From positions 1 through 64,000 of the forward strand of contig DATCTV010000028.1 of the NCBI GenBank assembly GCA_036567785.1: a stretch of 64,000 nt of DNA, given 5' to 3'. Below the pieces are notes generated by a model, which had not been told where the DNA came from, made no database searches, and worked only from the letters and a program-made list of their open reading frames with translations. Position numbers and translations under genes: made by a program. Every line of letters starts with the position of its first letter. Position 1 is the first letter of the stretch. Shown one piece after another: positions 44,738 through 54,042 of this stretch. Origin of the DNA: Desulfomonilia bacterium (GTDB taxonomy: Bacteria > Desulfobacterota > Desulfomonilia > UBA1062).

Positions 44738-45562
44738 ATGAAAAAGATATTGACGCTGTCAGGGTTTATAGCTGTTCTCATGATGTCAGGTTGTGAAAGG
44801 AGCGAAATCGTGAAAGACGACTTCAGTTATGGTGAGATTAAGAATTTAACTGCATCACAGAAGGAGGACTTATCCAGGAAAAGAATCTTTTTCGGCCACC
44901 AGTCTGTGGGCGGAAATATCGTTGAGGGACTGAAGGATGTCCTTAATGCCAATAAAGATATCAAGCTGGTCATTCTGGAATCAGACAAACCCGAAAACCT
45001 TAAACCGGGTGTATTCGAACATGCCCTGATCGGGCAGAACGAGAAGCCGGTATCGAAGATCGAGGCGTTCTCGGATCTCATAAAACATGGGACGGGCAAA
45101 AATTCAGATATAGCGTTTTTCAAGTTCTGTTATATCGACATAAACAAATCCACAGATGTAAAATCCCTGTTCAATATATATCAGCAGAAAATGTCTGAAC
45201 TCAAGGCTGCATATCCGGATGTAACCTTTATTCATGTCACAGTGCCCTTCAGGCTGGCGGATAAAAATATAAAATACTGGATAAAAAAAGCTGTTGGTAT
45301 TGATCCAAGCATAAAGAACAACACAGCGCGCAACAGATACAATGATCTTTTAAGGTCTGCCTATGAAGGCAAGGAGCCCGTATTCGATCTTGCAAGACTG
45401 GAAGCGGTTTCTCCCGACAAGAATCTGTGCTTCTTTGAAGACAAAGGAAGCCGGATCATGGTTCTTTGCCCTGAATACACGGATGACGGGGGACACCTGA
45501 ACGCAATCGGCAGAAGATATGTCGCCGAGCAGCTTCTGGTGTTTCTGGCAGACCTGAAATAA
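44738..45562 (+). CDS. SGNH/GDSL-like hydrolase lipoprotein
   Basis: A 274-residue predicted lipoprotein (leader ending MMSGC, Cys19). The mature part resembles SGNH hydrolases: block I FFGHQSVGGNI with the candidate nucleophile Ser, an internal VTFIHVTVPFR strand, and block V DDGGHLNAIGRRYVAEQ with the Asp-His pair. Such enzymes remove acetyl or acyl groups from sugars, lipids or glycans. GGAGG precedes the ATG. It is the first gene of a three-gene plus-strand set, ten bases before the SRPBCC gene. No substrate is indicated. Confidence 0.75.
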   Translation: MKKILTLSGFIAVLMMSGCERSEIVKDDFSYGEIKNLTASQKEDLSRKRIFFGHQSVGGNIVEGLKDVLNANKDIKLVILESDKPENLKPGVFEHALIGQNEKPVSKIEAFSDLIKHGTGKNSDIAFFKFCYIDINKSTDVKSLFNIYQQKMSELKAAYPDVTFIHVTVPFRLADKNIKYWIKKAVGIDPSIKNNTARNRYNDLLRSAYEGKEPVFDLARLEAVSPDKNLCFFEDKGSRIMVLCPEYTDDGGHLNAIGRRYVAEQLLVFLADLK

Positions 45563-45572
45563 GGAGAGCTTC

Positions 45573-46220
45573 GTGAGGAGAATCTTCCCTTTAACAGTTC
45601 TGACGGTAATCATGCTTTGCCTTGCAGCCTCTGCCACTGCATCCGCAAAACCCCGGAAAATTGAACTGGCCCCGCTGCCGGAAAGGTTCGATGCAGCAGC
45701 AATGGCCCCCATGCTCGAACAGGGCAAACTCATATGGGTCAACTCCCAGAAAGACGGCAAATTCAAGCAGGCAAGCATCATGGCCATGGTCAATGCAGGC
45801 ATCAGAAAGACATGGGACGCTGTGACCGATTACGATCATTACAACGAATTCATGCCCAATGCCAAAAAGATCGTGGTTATCTCAAGGGAGGGCAGCGATA
45901 CAGTTCTCAGCTATACTATCGATCTGCCGGGACCGGACTTCGAGTATACTCTAAGGCATCACCATACCCCTTATACAAGGGTGGACATAAAACCTGAAAA
46001 CGACAAGGGCGATATCAAGACAGGCGCATGGCGTTGGGAGCTTATTCCCATTGGTGAGAGCAGGACTGTCCTTGTGTACACGCTCTATACAGACATCAGG
46101 GAATCAAGCTGGATACTGAAGATGGCACTTAAATCGGACCCGTCGATGGAACACGGAATCAACATCGCGACCGGCCTTGTCACGATAAGTGCGATAAAAC
46201 GCCGGGCTGAAAAGCAATAA
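45573..46220 (+). CDS. Exported SRPBCC/START-like lipid-binding protein
   Basis: A 215-residue periplasmic protein with a signal peptide (about 1-25, ending ASA) and an SRPBCC-type hydrophobic-ligand fold. VNAGIRKTWDAVTDYDHYNEFMP is the typical opening helix of the polyketide-cyclase/START-like group, followed by antiparallel strands (VLSYTIDLPGPDFEYTL, TGAWRWELIPI, TVLVYTLYTD) and a long C-terminal helix. The start is a GTG with AAGGAG ahead. It sits between the SGNH lipoprotein and the TerC-like gene. The protein at 53294-53914 has the same layout. The ligand is unknown. Confidence 0.78.
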   Translation: MRRIFPLTVLTVIMLCLAASATASAKPRKIELAPLPERFDAAAMAPMLEQGKLIWVNSQKDGKFKQASIMAMVNAGIRKTWDAVTDYDHYNEFMPNAKKIVVISREGSDTVLSYTIDLPGPDFEYTLRHHHTPYTRVDIKPENDKGDIKTGAWRWELIPIGESRTVLVYTLYTDIRESSWILKMALKSDPSMEHGINIATGLVTISAIKRRAEKQ

Positions 46221-46236
46221 ATAAGAGGGGAATACG

Positions 46237-46944
46237 GTGTATGATGCGATAGCCCTACTGCTGCTCCTCGTCGGACTCGAACTTGTTCTCGGAGTCGACA
46301 ACATTCTTGTCATTTCGATTTTTGTGGGAAAGCTGCCAGAAAAAACTAGAAACAAGGCAAGGATCACCGGGCTCAGTTTCGCTCTAATTGCAAGGATACT
46401 GATACTCTTTATACTCGTCAAGCTTGCCGGACTGACTGACCCGGTTCTGCTCTCGTATTCGATCAGGGACATCATATTGCTCTCTGGAGGTCTTTTCCTC
46501 ATCTACAAGGCGGTCAGGGAGATCCATCATACTGTCGAGCTGAAGGATGAGATGGAAAAAATTGAGGGAAAAATCTACAACGGCTTCGCAGCCGTGATAG
46601 TACAGATAGTCCTCATGGATATCGTATTTTCAATCGACTCGGTCATAACTGCAATAGGCCTGACAGACAAGCTGTGGGTGATCATCAGCGCAGTTATAAT
46701 CTCATTCATGGCCATACTCGCATTTGCCAGACCCATAGGCGAATTCATCATAAGAAGGCCGTCACTGAAGATTCTGGCGCTTTCATTCCTTATCACGATC
46801 GGCGTTACGATATTCCTCGAAGGTACACACCAGCATGTTCCTAAGGCATACATATACCTGCCCATGGGATTTGCCCTTTTTGTGGAGATACTGCAGGAAC
46901 GTTACCTGCACAACAAAAAGAAGATAGTGGAGCGGCAGGACTAG
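46237..46944 (+). CDS. TerC-family integral membrane protein
   Basis: A 235-residue TerC/YkoY-type membrane protein with about seven helices. The conserved acidic signature appears twice: LELVLGVDNILVISI near the start and VLMDIVFSIDSVITAIG in the middle. Family members are linked to manganese export, metalation of exported enzymes and tellurite resistance. The start is the GTG at 46237. The stop TAG shares the CTAG palindrome with the stop of the convergent MFS gene. Together with the SGNH and SRPBCC genes it forms a set acting at the envelope. Confidence 0.88.
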   Translation: MYDAIALLLLLVGLELVLGVDNILVISIFVGKLPEKTRNKARITGLSFALIARILILFILVKLAGLTDPVLLSYSIRDIILLSGGLFLIYKAVREIHHTVELKDEMEKIEGKIYNGFAAVIVQIVLMDIVFSIDSVITAIGLTDKLWVIISAVIISFMAILAFARPIGEFIIRRPSLKILALSFLITIGVTIFLEGTHQHVPKAYIYLPMGFALFVEILQERYLHNKKKIVERQD

Positions 46945-48212
46945 CCTGCCGTCTTTTCATCAATCCTTTCAAGAACCTCTTCTGTCTTCTCAATAAGCTC
47001 TGTCTGCGTCATTATCATGGGAGATTCCTTCATAAGAAGAGCCGCAACCGCGCTTCCGATCATGAGCACAAGGAATATGATCATGGAATTGGTCATCGAG
47101 CCCGTCACCGGGTTCTTGAGCAGATTCATGAGGTAGATGAACAGGATGCCCGATATCTGGCCTGCCAGAAGTATCATGCCCTGAGATGTCGACTCAGGCG
47201 TCGGGAAGCTGACCTCAGCCCCGTACTGGAAACCGACAGGACCGGCGCTCATCGTAAAGAAGCCCAGCACGAAACCCGCTATCAGCAGAGGGACGAAACC
47301 GCTCAAGAAGGTCATTCCGACAAGTCCGGGCACTATGCCTATCATGCACAGGATCAGATATGCCTTTCTCTTCCTCTGCTTGTCCGAGAGAACGGGTATT
47401 ACCACCGCACCTATTATTCCGCCTACTATCATCGCGGCGCCTATGAGTCCTGCCTGTTCGGGATTAATCCCTCTGGGCTTCAGCAGAGGCTCAATCCATG
47501 TGCTGACTGCATTGAACATTCCAAGACCGATAAAGAACAATATCAGTATAAGAATCATATCTTTTATCTTGAACATGTGCTTCAAACCCATGAATACGCT
47601 GTGGCGCACTTCGTGTCGGTGAGTGGGAGGGGTGGGCGGTTTGTCCTTGATGAAAATGAAGAAGAGTACCGCTATTGCGAGGGATGCATAGCCGTACGAC
47701 ATGAGCATCCCCTTCATTCCCTGTAACTTGAACAGGACGGGCGTCAGCGCCATGGCAACGACAAAGCCCAGATACTGAGACAGCGCGCCCAGTCCCGCAG
47801 CCGTCGCACGCTCCTCAATCGGAAACCATTCGGCCCCGACCTTAGTAATTGCATTCAATATGAAAGGCTGCCCTACGGCCAGTCCGAAAGAAGAAATGAG
47901 TATGGCATTATAGCTGTCAGCATATATGCCCTTGATCATCCCGAATACGGCCGTCAGCACGGCTCCGACGCCTACACCTATCCTTATGCCGTAGGTATCG
48001 ATCACGTATGATGCCGGTATGCACATAAAGATAAACATGATCATGAAGCTCATGGAAAAGAGCCCGATCTGCAGTTCGCTAACATTATAAAACTGTTCAG
48101 CATCGGTAGTAATGGGGGCAAAGTTCAACCAGTGCATCTGCATTATGCAGTTTATAAGCATGAAAGCAGCAAGAACCACCCATCGATAGCCGTAAACCTT
48201 TACCTTTTCCAT
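46941..48212 (-). CDS. FLVCR-like MFS transporter
   Basis: A 423-residue inner-membrane MFS protein. The first part (VSELQIGLFSMSFMIMFIFMCIPASYVIDTYGIR) matches the FLVCR/DIRC2-like group, which in animals moves heme, choline or organic solutes; bacterial substrates are unknown. About 12 helices and a short acidic C-terminal tail are present. It lies 63 bases downstream of the GH116 gene on the same strand, so it may import or export the glycosidase substrate or product. Confidence 0.84.
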   Translation of the reverse strand: MEKVKVYGYRWVVLAAFMLINCIMQMHWLNFAPITTDAEQFYNVSELQIGLFSMSFMIMFIFMCIPASYVIDTYGIRIGVGVGAVLTAVFGMIKGIYADSYNAILISSFGLAVGQPFILNAITKVGAEWFPIEERATAAGLGALSQYLGFVVAMALTPVLFKLQGMKGMLMSYGYASLAIAVLFFIFIKDKPPTPPTHRHEVRHSVFMGLKHMFKIKDMILILILFFIGLGMFNAVSTWIEPLLKPRGINPEQAGLIGAAMIVGGIIGAVVIPVLSDKQRKRKAYLILCMIGIVPGLVGMTFLSGFVPLLIAGFVLGFFTMSAGPVGFQYGAEVSFPTPESTSQGMILLAGQISGILFIYLMNLLKNPVTGSMTNSMIIFLVLMIGSAVAALLMKESPMIMTQTELIEKTEEVLERIDEKTAG

Positions 48213-48275
48213 GTAATCCCCCTTACTTCATCTGAAAATATTATCGCCAAGAAGCTGATGGTCGTCATACACAAT

Positions 48276-50822
48276 TCAGGGTGCAAGCTTGATGGTTATC
48301 GTGTTACCCTGCTCCAACAGTACAGGTTTTTCAAGTGGAATTTCTTTTTGTTCCCAGTCTGTCAGATCAGCCATTACAGTTTTTATAATGACGGGTTTGC
48401 CGAAATGTTTCCTGACATCTATGGTGGCGAGGCCTGTCCTTGCATCGTAATCAAGCATGGCCCAGAACCCGGGAAAGAATATGGGGCATTTAAGCCTGTT
48501 TTCTCCCGGCATGGGCCTTGGGCCAAGATGAAGAACAGCCCGGGGAATATCAAGCGCCGCTCCGGTGAAGGCATTCAAGACCGCCCACGCGACGGGATGG
48601 GTCATGTATATGCTCTTTGTTTCTCCTGTCAGGTCGGCGCTGAATGTATAGCCAAGCCTCTCCAGACGTGAATAGACCATATAGAGCGTGTCAAGCCCTT
48701 CATCGATCTGCCCCAGATAGATATGCTCGCAGGCCTGATAGCTTATGACCTGCCAGATGTATATCTGTCTGATATCACCGTGAAAAAATCCCCTGGGCAC
48801 CAGTTTTTCGCTGCCGGAAATCGTCATTTCGGCAACAGGTTTCGGCATCCTGCCTTTAAACCTGGGAAGGTTTTTAGCCCCATTGATCAGAAGCTTGAAA
48901 GCCAGCTCCATATGACTCGCGGCCTTTTCCGCTTCAAGAACAGGGCACAGACCGGAATACCTGCTTACCCAGTCTCCTGCCAGTGCGGCGCAGAATATTG
49001 TAGGCCTCATCGGCGAACTTCTGTAATATCCCCTCTCATTATCCCACAGGGCTTCATCGATACGCTTTTTGCATGCTTCAGCTCTTTTTTCAAAAAGGGC
49101 GCTTATCCCAGGCTCAATATGCCCGGCAAGGTCGAGCATGGTTTTCAAGGCCGCAAGATATATGGTTGCCGAATATATGAACGTACCCGGAAAATGCCAG
49201 ATGTCATAGGTCGTTCCGCCCTCCGGAACACCGTTAACGCAGTTTTTATCCATATATTCCGCCATCCGTTTGAGGTCCGGCCAGAACATGTCAAGCCACT
49301 CTTCATCCCCGGTCATCCTGAACATCTTTCCAGCCTGAATGATCTCGCTTGCGGCCAGGTCTGTCCACTCCTTGGCCTTAAGCACGAATATGATCTCCTC
49401 GGGCCAGCCGTAGGGAACCGACGCATCGCCAAGCGCCAGGTCACAGTTGCCGTTTCCGTGAGGAACCGAACCGCGCCTGTCCATCAGCCTCCTGAAGGTT
49501 TCAAGTTCGCTCCTGTCGAGTTCTGTAAAAAAGACCGATGTATAAGGGTGCGATGAAAGCCTCTGATCGTTCGTGCCGGTCAGCCCGCCGTACGGCCACT
49601 GCCAGTCCATGCCTTCGATTGTATAGAGACGGCCGTCTTCAGGTACAACAGTGTTGCATAATACCGAATCGATTGAATTCATGATCGTGCGCCTGAGCCA
49701 GGCGGGCAGATTCGATTCGTCGAGCAAAGAGGGCAGTTCCATCGTCTCACGGTAAAGACGCTCCCTCTGTGATTTCAGGTAGCCTGCGATTTCAAAACTG
49801 TCCTTGAAGTAATTTTCATAGACATGGCCCACCCTCTCTCCGTCATGTATGCCGCTTCTCGATTTCAGCACCGGGCTCTTTTCAGTTACATGTCCGGGTG
49901 TCCACCATATCAGATAAAATGGCACATCCACGCTTTTCCCCGGTTCAAGACTTCCATGAACTGCTACAGCGCCGGCTGGTCTTATTCTATCCGAGCCGAT
50001 AACAGGCACTGCCTGTGACGATATCCTCCCTGACCTGACAAAGCTGTCCAGGATTGCGGGTGATAACTCCATTGAATCATATCCTTCACAGATGTCGGTC
50101 TGGAAACCGTCCGGCGGACAGGCGGAAAGAAGGTACTCGCCCAGCACGCCATATCTGTGGGACCGTGGATCGTATGATTGACTTGTCCTGAAAAGAATGG
50201 CGGGCATTCCGCCTGTTTCACAAGCCTCCTGATAATTGCCGTTAACATCGCGATAAGTCAGCTTGCCTTCAAGCCCTACAGGAATCTTCCTTCTCCTCAT
50301 GACAAGCCCGGTCTGGCCTGTCCCTCCGCAGCCCAGGATATTCTGCCAGGAAAAAAGGACGGACACGAAAACGGGTTCATTGGAGATATTCTCAATTCTC
50401 ACGGAGAATAATGCTGCAGGAATTGTAGAATCCTTTATATTATGGGGTATGTGCGGTGTGAAACCAGAAAGCCTTATCTCAACCGGCAGGCTGTCGTTAA
50501 ACCCGAGTTCGAATTCAGGAAGTCTGCCTTTGAAACGTGTCGAAGCTATCGCCTCGATATTGCCGAATTCCTTTTCGTAACCATACCTGAGTATGCGGCT
50601 TTTTTTCGCGATGCCCTGCATGGTGTGAAGGGCAAAGAAAGAGCCTCTGAGACTCCTGACCGGGTTCATCCAGTTGTTGTTGCAGCGGGCCTCAATGAAA
50701 CTGCCGTCCGAACCTATGGTAATGCCGCCCGAACCTATTCCGCCAAGCGGGAAACCCCTGGCAATCGAGCTTTTAACATATTCGCCTGCCGGCTCATCCC
50801 ATGTTATGAGGCGCTTATCCAT
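48276..50822 (-). CDS. GH116-family glycosidase (GBA2-like)
   Basis: An 848-residue GH116 enzyme related to the non-lysosomal glucosylceramidase GBA2, cleaving beta-glucosides, beta-xylosides or N-acetylglucosaminides. The N-terminal beta-sandwich opens with IARGFPLGGIGSGGITIGSDG. The C-terminal alpha-barrel (about 390-840) contains IEGMDWQWPYGGL near the expected nucleophile region and EGGTTYDIWHFPG with the Asp that acts as acid/base. No signal peptide is seen, so it is probably cytoplasmic and takes imported glycosides. AGGGGG precedes the ATG. It is divergent from xylulokinase, which suggests xylose- or glucose-containing substrates. Confidence 0.9.
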   Translation of the reverse strand: MDKRLITWDEPAGEYVKSSIARGFPLGGIGSGGITIGSDGSFIEARCNNNWMNPVRSLRGSFFALHTMQGIAKKSRILRYGYEKEFGNIEAIASTRFKGRLPEFELGFNDSLPVEIRLSGFTPHIPHNIKDSTIPAALFSVRIENISNEPVFVSVLFSWQNILGCGGTGQTGLVMRRRKIPVGLEGKLTYRDVNGNYQEACETGGMPAILFRTSQSYDPRSHRYGVLGEYLLSACPPDGFQTDICEGYDSMELSPAILDSFVRSGRISSQAVPVIGSDRIRPAGAVAVHGSLEPGKSVDVPFYLIWWTPGHVTEKSPVLKSRSGIHDGERVGHVYENYFKDSFEIAGYLKSQRERLYRETMELPSLLDESNLPAWLRRTIMNSIDSVLCNTVVPEDGRLYTIEGMDWQWPYGGLTGTNDQRLSSHPYTSVFFTELDRSELETFRRLMDRRGSVPHGNGNCDLALGDASVPYGWPEEIIFVLKAKEWTDLAASEIIQAGKMFRMTGDEEWLDMFWPDLKRMAEYMDKNCVNGVPEGGTTYDIWHFPGTFIYSATIYLAALKTMLDLAGHIEPGISALFEKRAEACKKRIDEALWDNERGYYRSSPMRPTIFCAALAGDWVSRYSGLCPVLEAEKAASHMELAFKLLINGAKNLPRFKGRMPKPVAEMTISGSEKLVPRGFFHGDIRQIYIWQVISYQACEHIYLGQIDEGLDTLYMVYSRLERLGYTFSADLTGETKSIYMTHPVAWAVLNAFTGAALDIPRAVLHLGPRPMPGENRLKCPIFFPGFWAMLDYDARTGLATIDVRKHFGKPVIIKTVMADLTDWEQKEIPLEKPVLLEQGNTITIKLAP

Positions 50823-50865
50823 AAGACCCCCTGTCAGCTTTATTTAACTGCCTGCCAGAATAACA

Positions 50866-50894
50866 CATGAGATGACATTGAGCATAGTCTCATG
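50866..50894. promoter_or_regulatory. Inverted repeat between GH116 and xylulokinase genes
   Basis: CATGAGA (50866-50872) and TCTCATG (50888-50894) form a 7-bp inverted repeat with 22 bases between repeat starts, two helical turns. It lies in the 110-base divergent region, which suggests a shared sugar-responsive operator. No regulator gene is adjacent. Confidence 0.35.
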
Positions 50895-50932
50895 ATATTC
50901 AGCAGGACAGAATCTGATACGGGAGGTCCTTC

Positions 50933-52441
50933 ATGGGCGGTCTGCTTCTGGGGCTTGATATAGGCAGTTCATTCGTTAAGGCATCGATTATTGAAATCGA
51001 AAGAGGACTGTTGAAAACCGCATCACACTCCCCGGAAACCGAAATGGAGATTTTATCCCCCAGGCCGGGCCATGCCGAACAGGACCCTGAAACCTGGTGG
51101 AAGGCGGTATTGGCCTGTCTCGATAAAATTAAATCAGCAGGAATAAGACTCGATGAAATCGAGGCAATCGGAATCTCATACCAGATGCACGGTCTTGTTG
51201 TGGTCGGCAAGGACTTAAGGCCGCTAAGGCCTTCAATTATCTGGTGCGACAGCAGGGCGGTCACAACCGGCGAAAAGGCGTTCGATGCAATAGGCCATGA
51301 TCTGTGCCTGAAACGATTCATGAATTCTCCGGGAAATTTCACTGCATCAAAACTCGCCTGGGTCAAAAAAAACGAGCCTGGTATATACAAAAAAATCTAC
51401 AAATTCATGCTTCCGGGAGATTATATTGCTCTCAAGCTTTCCGGTGAGGCAACAACAACACCGGCAGGACTCTCAGAGGGAATATTGTGGGATTATACGG
51501 ACTCGGCCCCGGCAAAGCTTATACTTGATTATTTTGCAATCGATGAAAGGCTTATCCCGGAAATCAGGCCGTCATTCGGCCTGCAGTGCGTTATTTCCAG
51601 AAATGCCGCCTGTGAAACAGGCCTCAAAGAAGGCATTCCGGTCGCCTACCGCGCAGGCGACCAGCCCAATAATGCATTTTCGCTCAATGTACTCAATCCG
51701 GGAGAAACTGCAACTACCGCCGGGACATCAGGGGTTGTTTACGGGGTATCCAATAAACCTGTTTACGACGCAGAGTCCCGGGTCAACGGATTTCTGCATG
51801 TAAACCACTCGGCAAAGGCCGGCCGATACGGCATTCTCATGTGCATTAACGGCACCGGAATCCTGAATTCATGGCTAAAACACAACATGCCTGGTCTCAG
51901 TTATGAGGAAATGAACCGTCTCGCGGCGACCGTGGCGCCGGGCTCTGAAGGCCTCGTTATTCTTCCTTACGGAAACGGTGCGGAAAGGACTCTCTCAAAT
52001 ATAAATCCCGGCGTGTCAGTGCGGGGGCTCGACCTGATAAGGCATACAAAGGCCCATCTTCTCCGCGCAGCCCAGGAGGGAATCGTCTTTGCTCTCAAAT
52101 ACGGTATGGAGATCATGGAAGGCATGGGCATAAAGGCTGAAACCATCCGTGCAGGACATGCCAATATGTTCCTCAGCAATGTGTTCTGTGAAGCCTTTGC
52201 CTGTGCGACCGAGGCGAATGTGGAATTGTTCTCGACCGACGGCGCCCAGGGAGCGGCGCGCGGCGCAGGCATCGGTTCAAACGCTTATGGTTCCTTTGCC
52301 GATGCCTTTACCGGGCTTGAAATAATATCGAAAATCGAACCGGCCCGAGGACTGGCAGACGCCTATGGACAGGCATACGCATTATGGAAGCAAACTCTTG
52401 ATGTTGTGCTGAAACAGGAAAACAGCAAACCTTCCCAATGA
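50933..52441 (+). CDS. xylB: Xylulokinase (FGGY family)
   Basis: A 502-residue carbohydrate kinase that phosphorylates D-xylulose to xylulose 5-phosphate for the pentose phosphate pathway. The N-terminal phosphate loop LLLGLDIGSSFVK, the substrate region GISYQMHGLVV and IIWCDSRA, the AGDQPNNAFSLNVL hinge and the adenosine-loop stretch GATAAT-like ETATTAGTSG are all in order. The QMHG form favours xylulokinase over glycerol kinase. GGGAGG sets the ATG. The stop overlaps the ATG of the Bpt-type gene (ATGA), an odd coupling for a sugar kinase. Confidence 0.88.
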   Translation: MGGLLLGLDIGSSFVKASIIEIERGLLKTASHSPETEMEILSPRPGHAEQDPETWWKAVLACLDKIKSAGIRLDEIEAIGISYQMHGLVVVGKDLRPLRPSIIWCDSRAVTTGEKAFDAIGHDLCLKRFMNSPGNFTASKLAWVKKNEPGIYKKIYKFMLPGDYIALKLSGEATTTPAGLSEGILWDYTDSAPAKLILDYFAIDERLIPEIRPSFGLQCVISRNAACETGLKEGIPVAYRAGDQPNNAFSLNVLNPGETATTAGTSGVVYGVSNKPVYDAESRVNGFLHVNHSAKAGRYGILMCINGTGILNSWLKHNMPGLSYEEMNRLAATVAPGSEGLVILPYGNGAERTLSNINPGVSVRGLDLIRHTKAHLLRAAQEGIVFALKYGMEIMEGMGIKAETIRAGHANMFLSNVFCEAFACATEANVELFSTDGAQGAARGAGIGSNAYGSFADAFTGLEIISKIEPARGLADAYGQAYALWKQTLDVVLKQENSKPSQ

Positions 52442-53133
52442 AAGAAGACAGGAAATGCCCGTATCTGCCTGGCAGAAATTCATTATATGAAGAGTATTAT
52501 GTCGATCATCTGGAGCCTCACATATACGAAAAACTTCTCTCGATGGGATTCAGAAGGAGCGGAAGAATAGTATACAGGCCAATCTGCCGGAATTGTTCCG
52601 AATGCAGACAGATCCGTATTCCGGTCGGCCTGTTCAATCCCGGCAAATCCATGAAGAGGGTATCCCGGCTGGGAGCGGATGTGCAGGCGAGCATCTCGAG
52701 ACCTCGATATTCAGATGAAAAACATGAACTATTTAAACGCTATCTTAACCACTATCATGACAATACAATGTCGAGAGACCGGATGTCCTTTATCTCCTTT
52801 CTTTATGATTCGCCTGCCGAGACATACGAAATCGTTTACAGCTTGGAAGGTCGTACTGTGGGGATAAGCATAGTGGATGCAGTACCTGACGGGCTGAGCA
52901 GTGTATACATGTATTTTGATCCGGAATACGGGAAGCTCAGTCCGGGCACCCTCTCAATCATAAGGGAGATAAGATTATGCCTTGAGCTTAAGCTGCCGTA
53001 TTACTATCTGGGATACCTTGTATCAGGAAGCAAAACCATGAACTACAAATCGAGGTTCAGGCCATATGAGGTTCTCACTGGACCAGGCAAATGGGAAACT
53101 GCCGGTGAAAAGGAAACGGTTGTCTTTCTGTGA
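52438..53133 (+). CDS. bpt: Aspartate/glutamate leucyltransferase (Bpt/Ate family)
   Basis: A 231-residue aminoacyl-tRNA-protein transferase of the N-degron pathway. It adds Leu (Bpt) or Arg (Ate) from tRNA to proteins starting with acidic residues, marking them for ClpS/ClpAP. Typical motifs are CPYLPGR at the start, YRPICRNCSECRQIRIPV with the conserved cysteines, the SRDRM segment, SSVYMYFDPEYGKLSPG and YYLGYLVSGSKTMNYKSRFRPYEVL. Length is normal. Bpt versus Ate specificity cannot be settled by eye. It overlaps xylB by four bases. Confidence 0.9.
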   Translation: MKEDRKCPYLPGRNSLYEEYYVDHLEPHIYEKLLSMGFRRSGRIVYRPICRNCSECRQIRIPVGLFNPGKSMKRVSRLGADVQASISRPRYSDEKHELFKRYLNHYHDNTMSRDRMSFISFLYDSPAETYEIVYSLEGRTVGISIVDAVPDGLSSVYMYFDPEYGKLSPGTLSIIREIRLCLELKLPYYYLGYLVSGSKTMNYKSRFRPYEVLTGPGKWETAGEKETVVFL

Positions 53134-53293
53134 AATCAGACCGCCGTATTTGCACAGGCTGTCGGATCATCATGATTACAATTGCCTTGACCTGATTTTC
53201 AAATCCGGATGTGATTTGTCCGTTTATCTTTCATTAAGAGTATTATATATACGTTCATTGTTTACAAAATATTAATATTCAAATGAGGTTTTT

Positions 53294-53914
53294 ATGAAAA
53301 AAGTTGTTATCTCACTGATTTTAATACTGGCATTCTCATCCATGGCATATGCAGAAGAGCCCTATTTCGGTACTGACGGAATGAAAGGCCTCAGCGTCGA
53401 GCAGCAGAATATGCTGGCCGAGGGAAAAATAGTTTTTTCCACGACAGACAAGTCAAAGGAAAACTCTCTGATTGAAGCAGCCATCATATTCAACCAGCCT
53501 GTCGAAGAGACATGGAACCTTCTCGCAAAAGTCGAGATACAGGACAGGTATCTTCAGGAGATAAAAAAGATAAAGCTCACGAGCAGGAACCCGGTCAAGG
53601 TCGAGTTCGGGCTGAAGATCCTTTTCGTATCAATCTGGTACCAGTGCCTGTACCAGTTCAACAAGCCCGATTATTATTTTGACTGGCACCTTGACCCGGC
53701 ATACAAGAATGAAATCAACCAGCTGAAAGGATTCTGGAAACTCTACCCGTACGGAAACAATAAGACACTTGCCCGCTACGGAAGCAACGTCGTGGTAAAG
53801 GGCGTGCCTGACTTTGTCCAGGGTGCATTTAAAAAGAGCGGCGTGGAAAAGGCCCTAAATGCAACAAAGAAATTCGTTGATTCAGGCGGCACCTGGACAT
53901 ATCGAAATAAATAA
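53294..53914 (+). CDS. Exported SRPBCC/START-like protein (second copy)
   Basis: A 206-residue periplasmic protein with a signal peptide (about 1-21, ending AYA) and an SRPBCC-like fold: IIFNQPVEETWNLLAKVEIQDRYL is the opening helix, then strands VKVEFGLKILFVSIWYQCLY and YFDWHLDP, and a closing helix. A short lead-in (LAEGKIVFSTTDKSK) aligns in position with LEQGKLIWVNSQKDG in the copy at 45573. The two are distant paralogues. It stands alone with 160 bases upstream and a GAGG box. Ligand unknown. Confidence 0.7.
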   Translation: MKKVVISLILILAFSSMAYAEEPYFGTDGMKGLSVEQQNMLAEGKIVFSTTDKSKENSLIEAAIIFNQPVEETWNLLAKVEIQDRYLQEIKKIKLTSRNPVKVEFGLKILFVSIWYQCLYQFNKPDYYFDWHLDPAYKNEINQLKGFWKLYPYGNNKTLARYGSNVVVKGVPDFVQGAFKKSGVEKALNATKKFVDSGGTWTYRNK

Positions 53915-54042
53915 AAGTTCATACTCTGCAGGGCGCCTGTTATCAGTTGTAAAAACAGATCAATTTTATCTTCAGATGCTGCCCGGCATGTTGTTTTATG
54001 TTACTTCAAAGCATAATATCCAAGTGAGACAGGAGAAATGTT

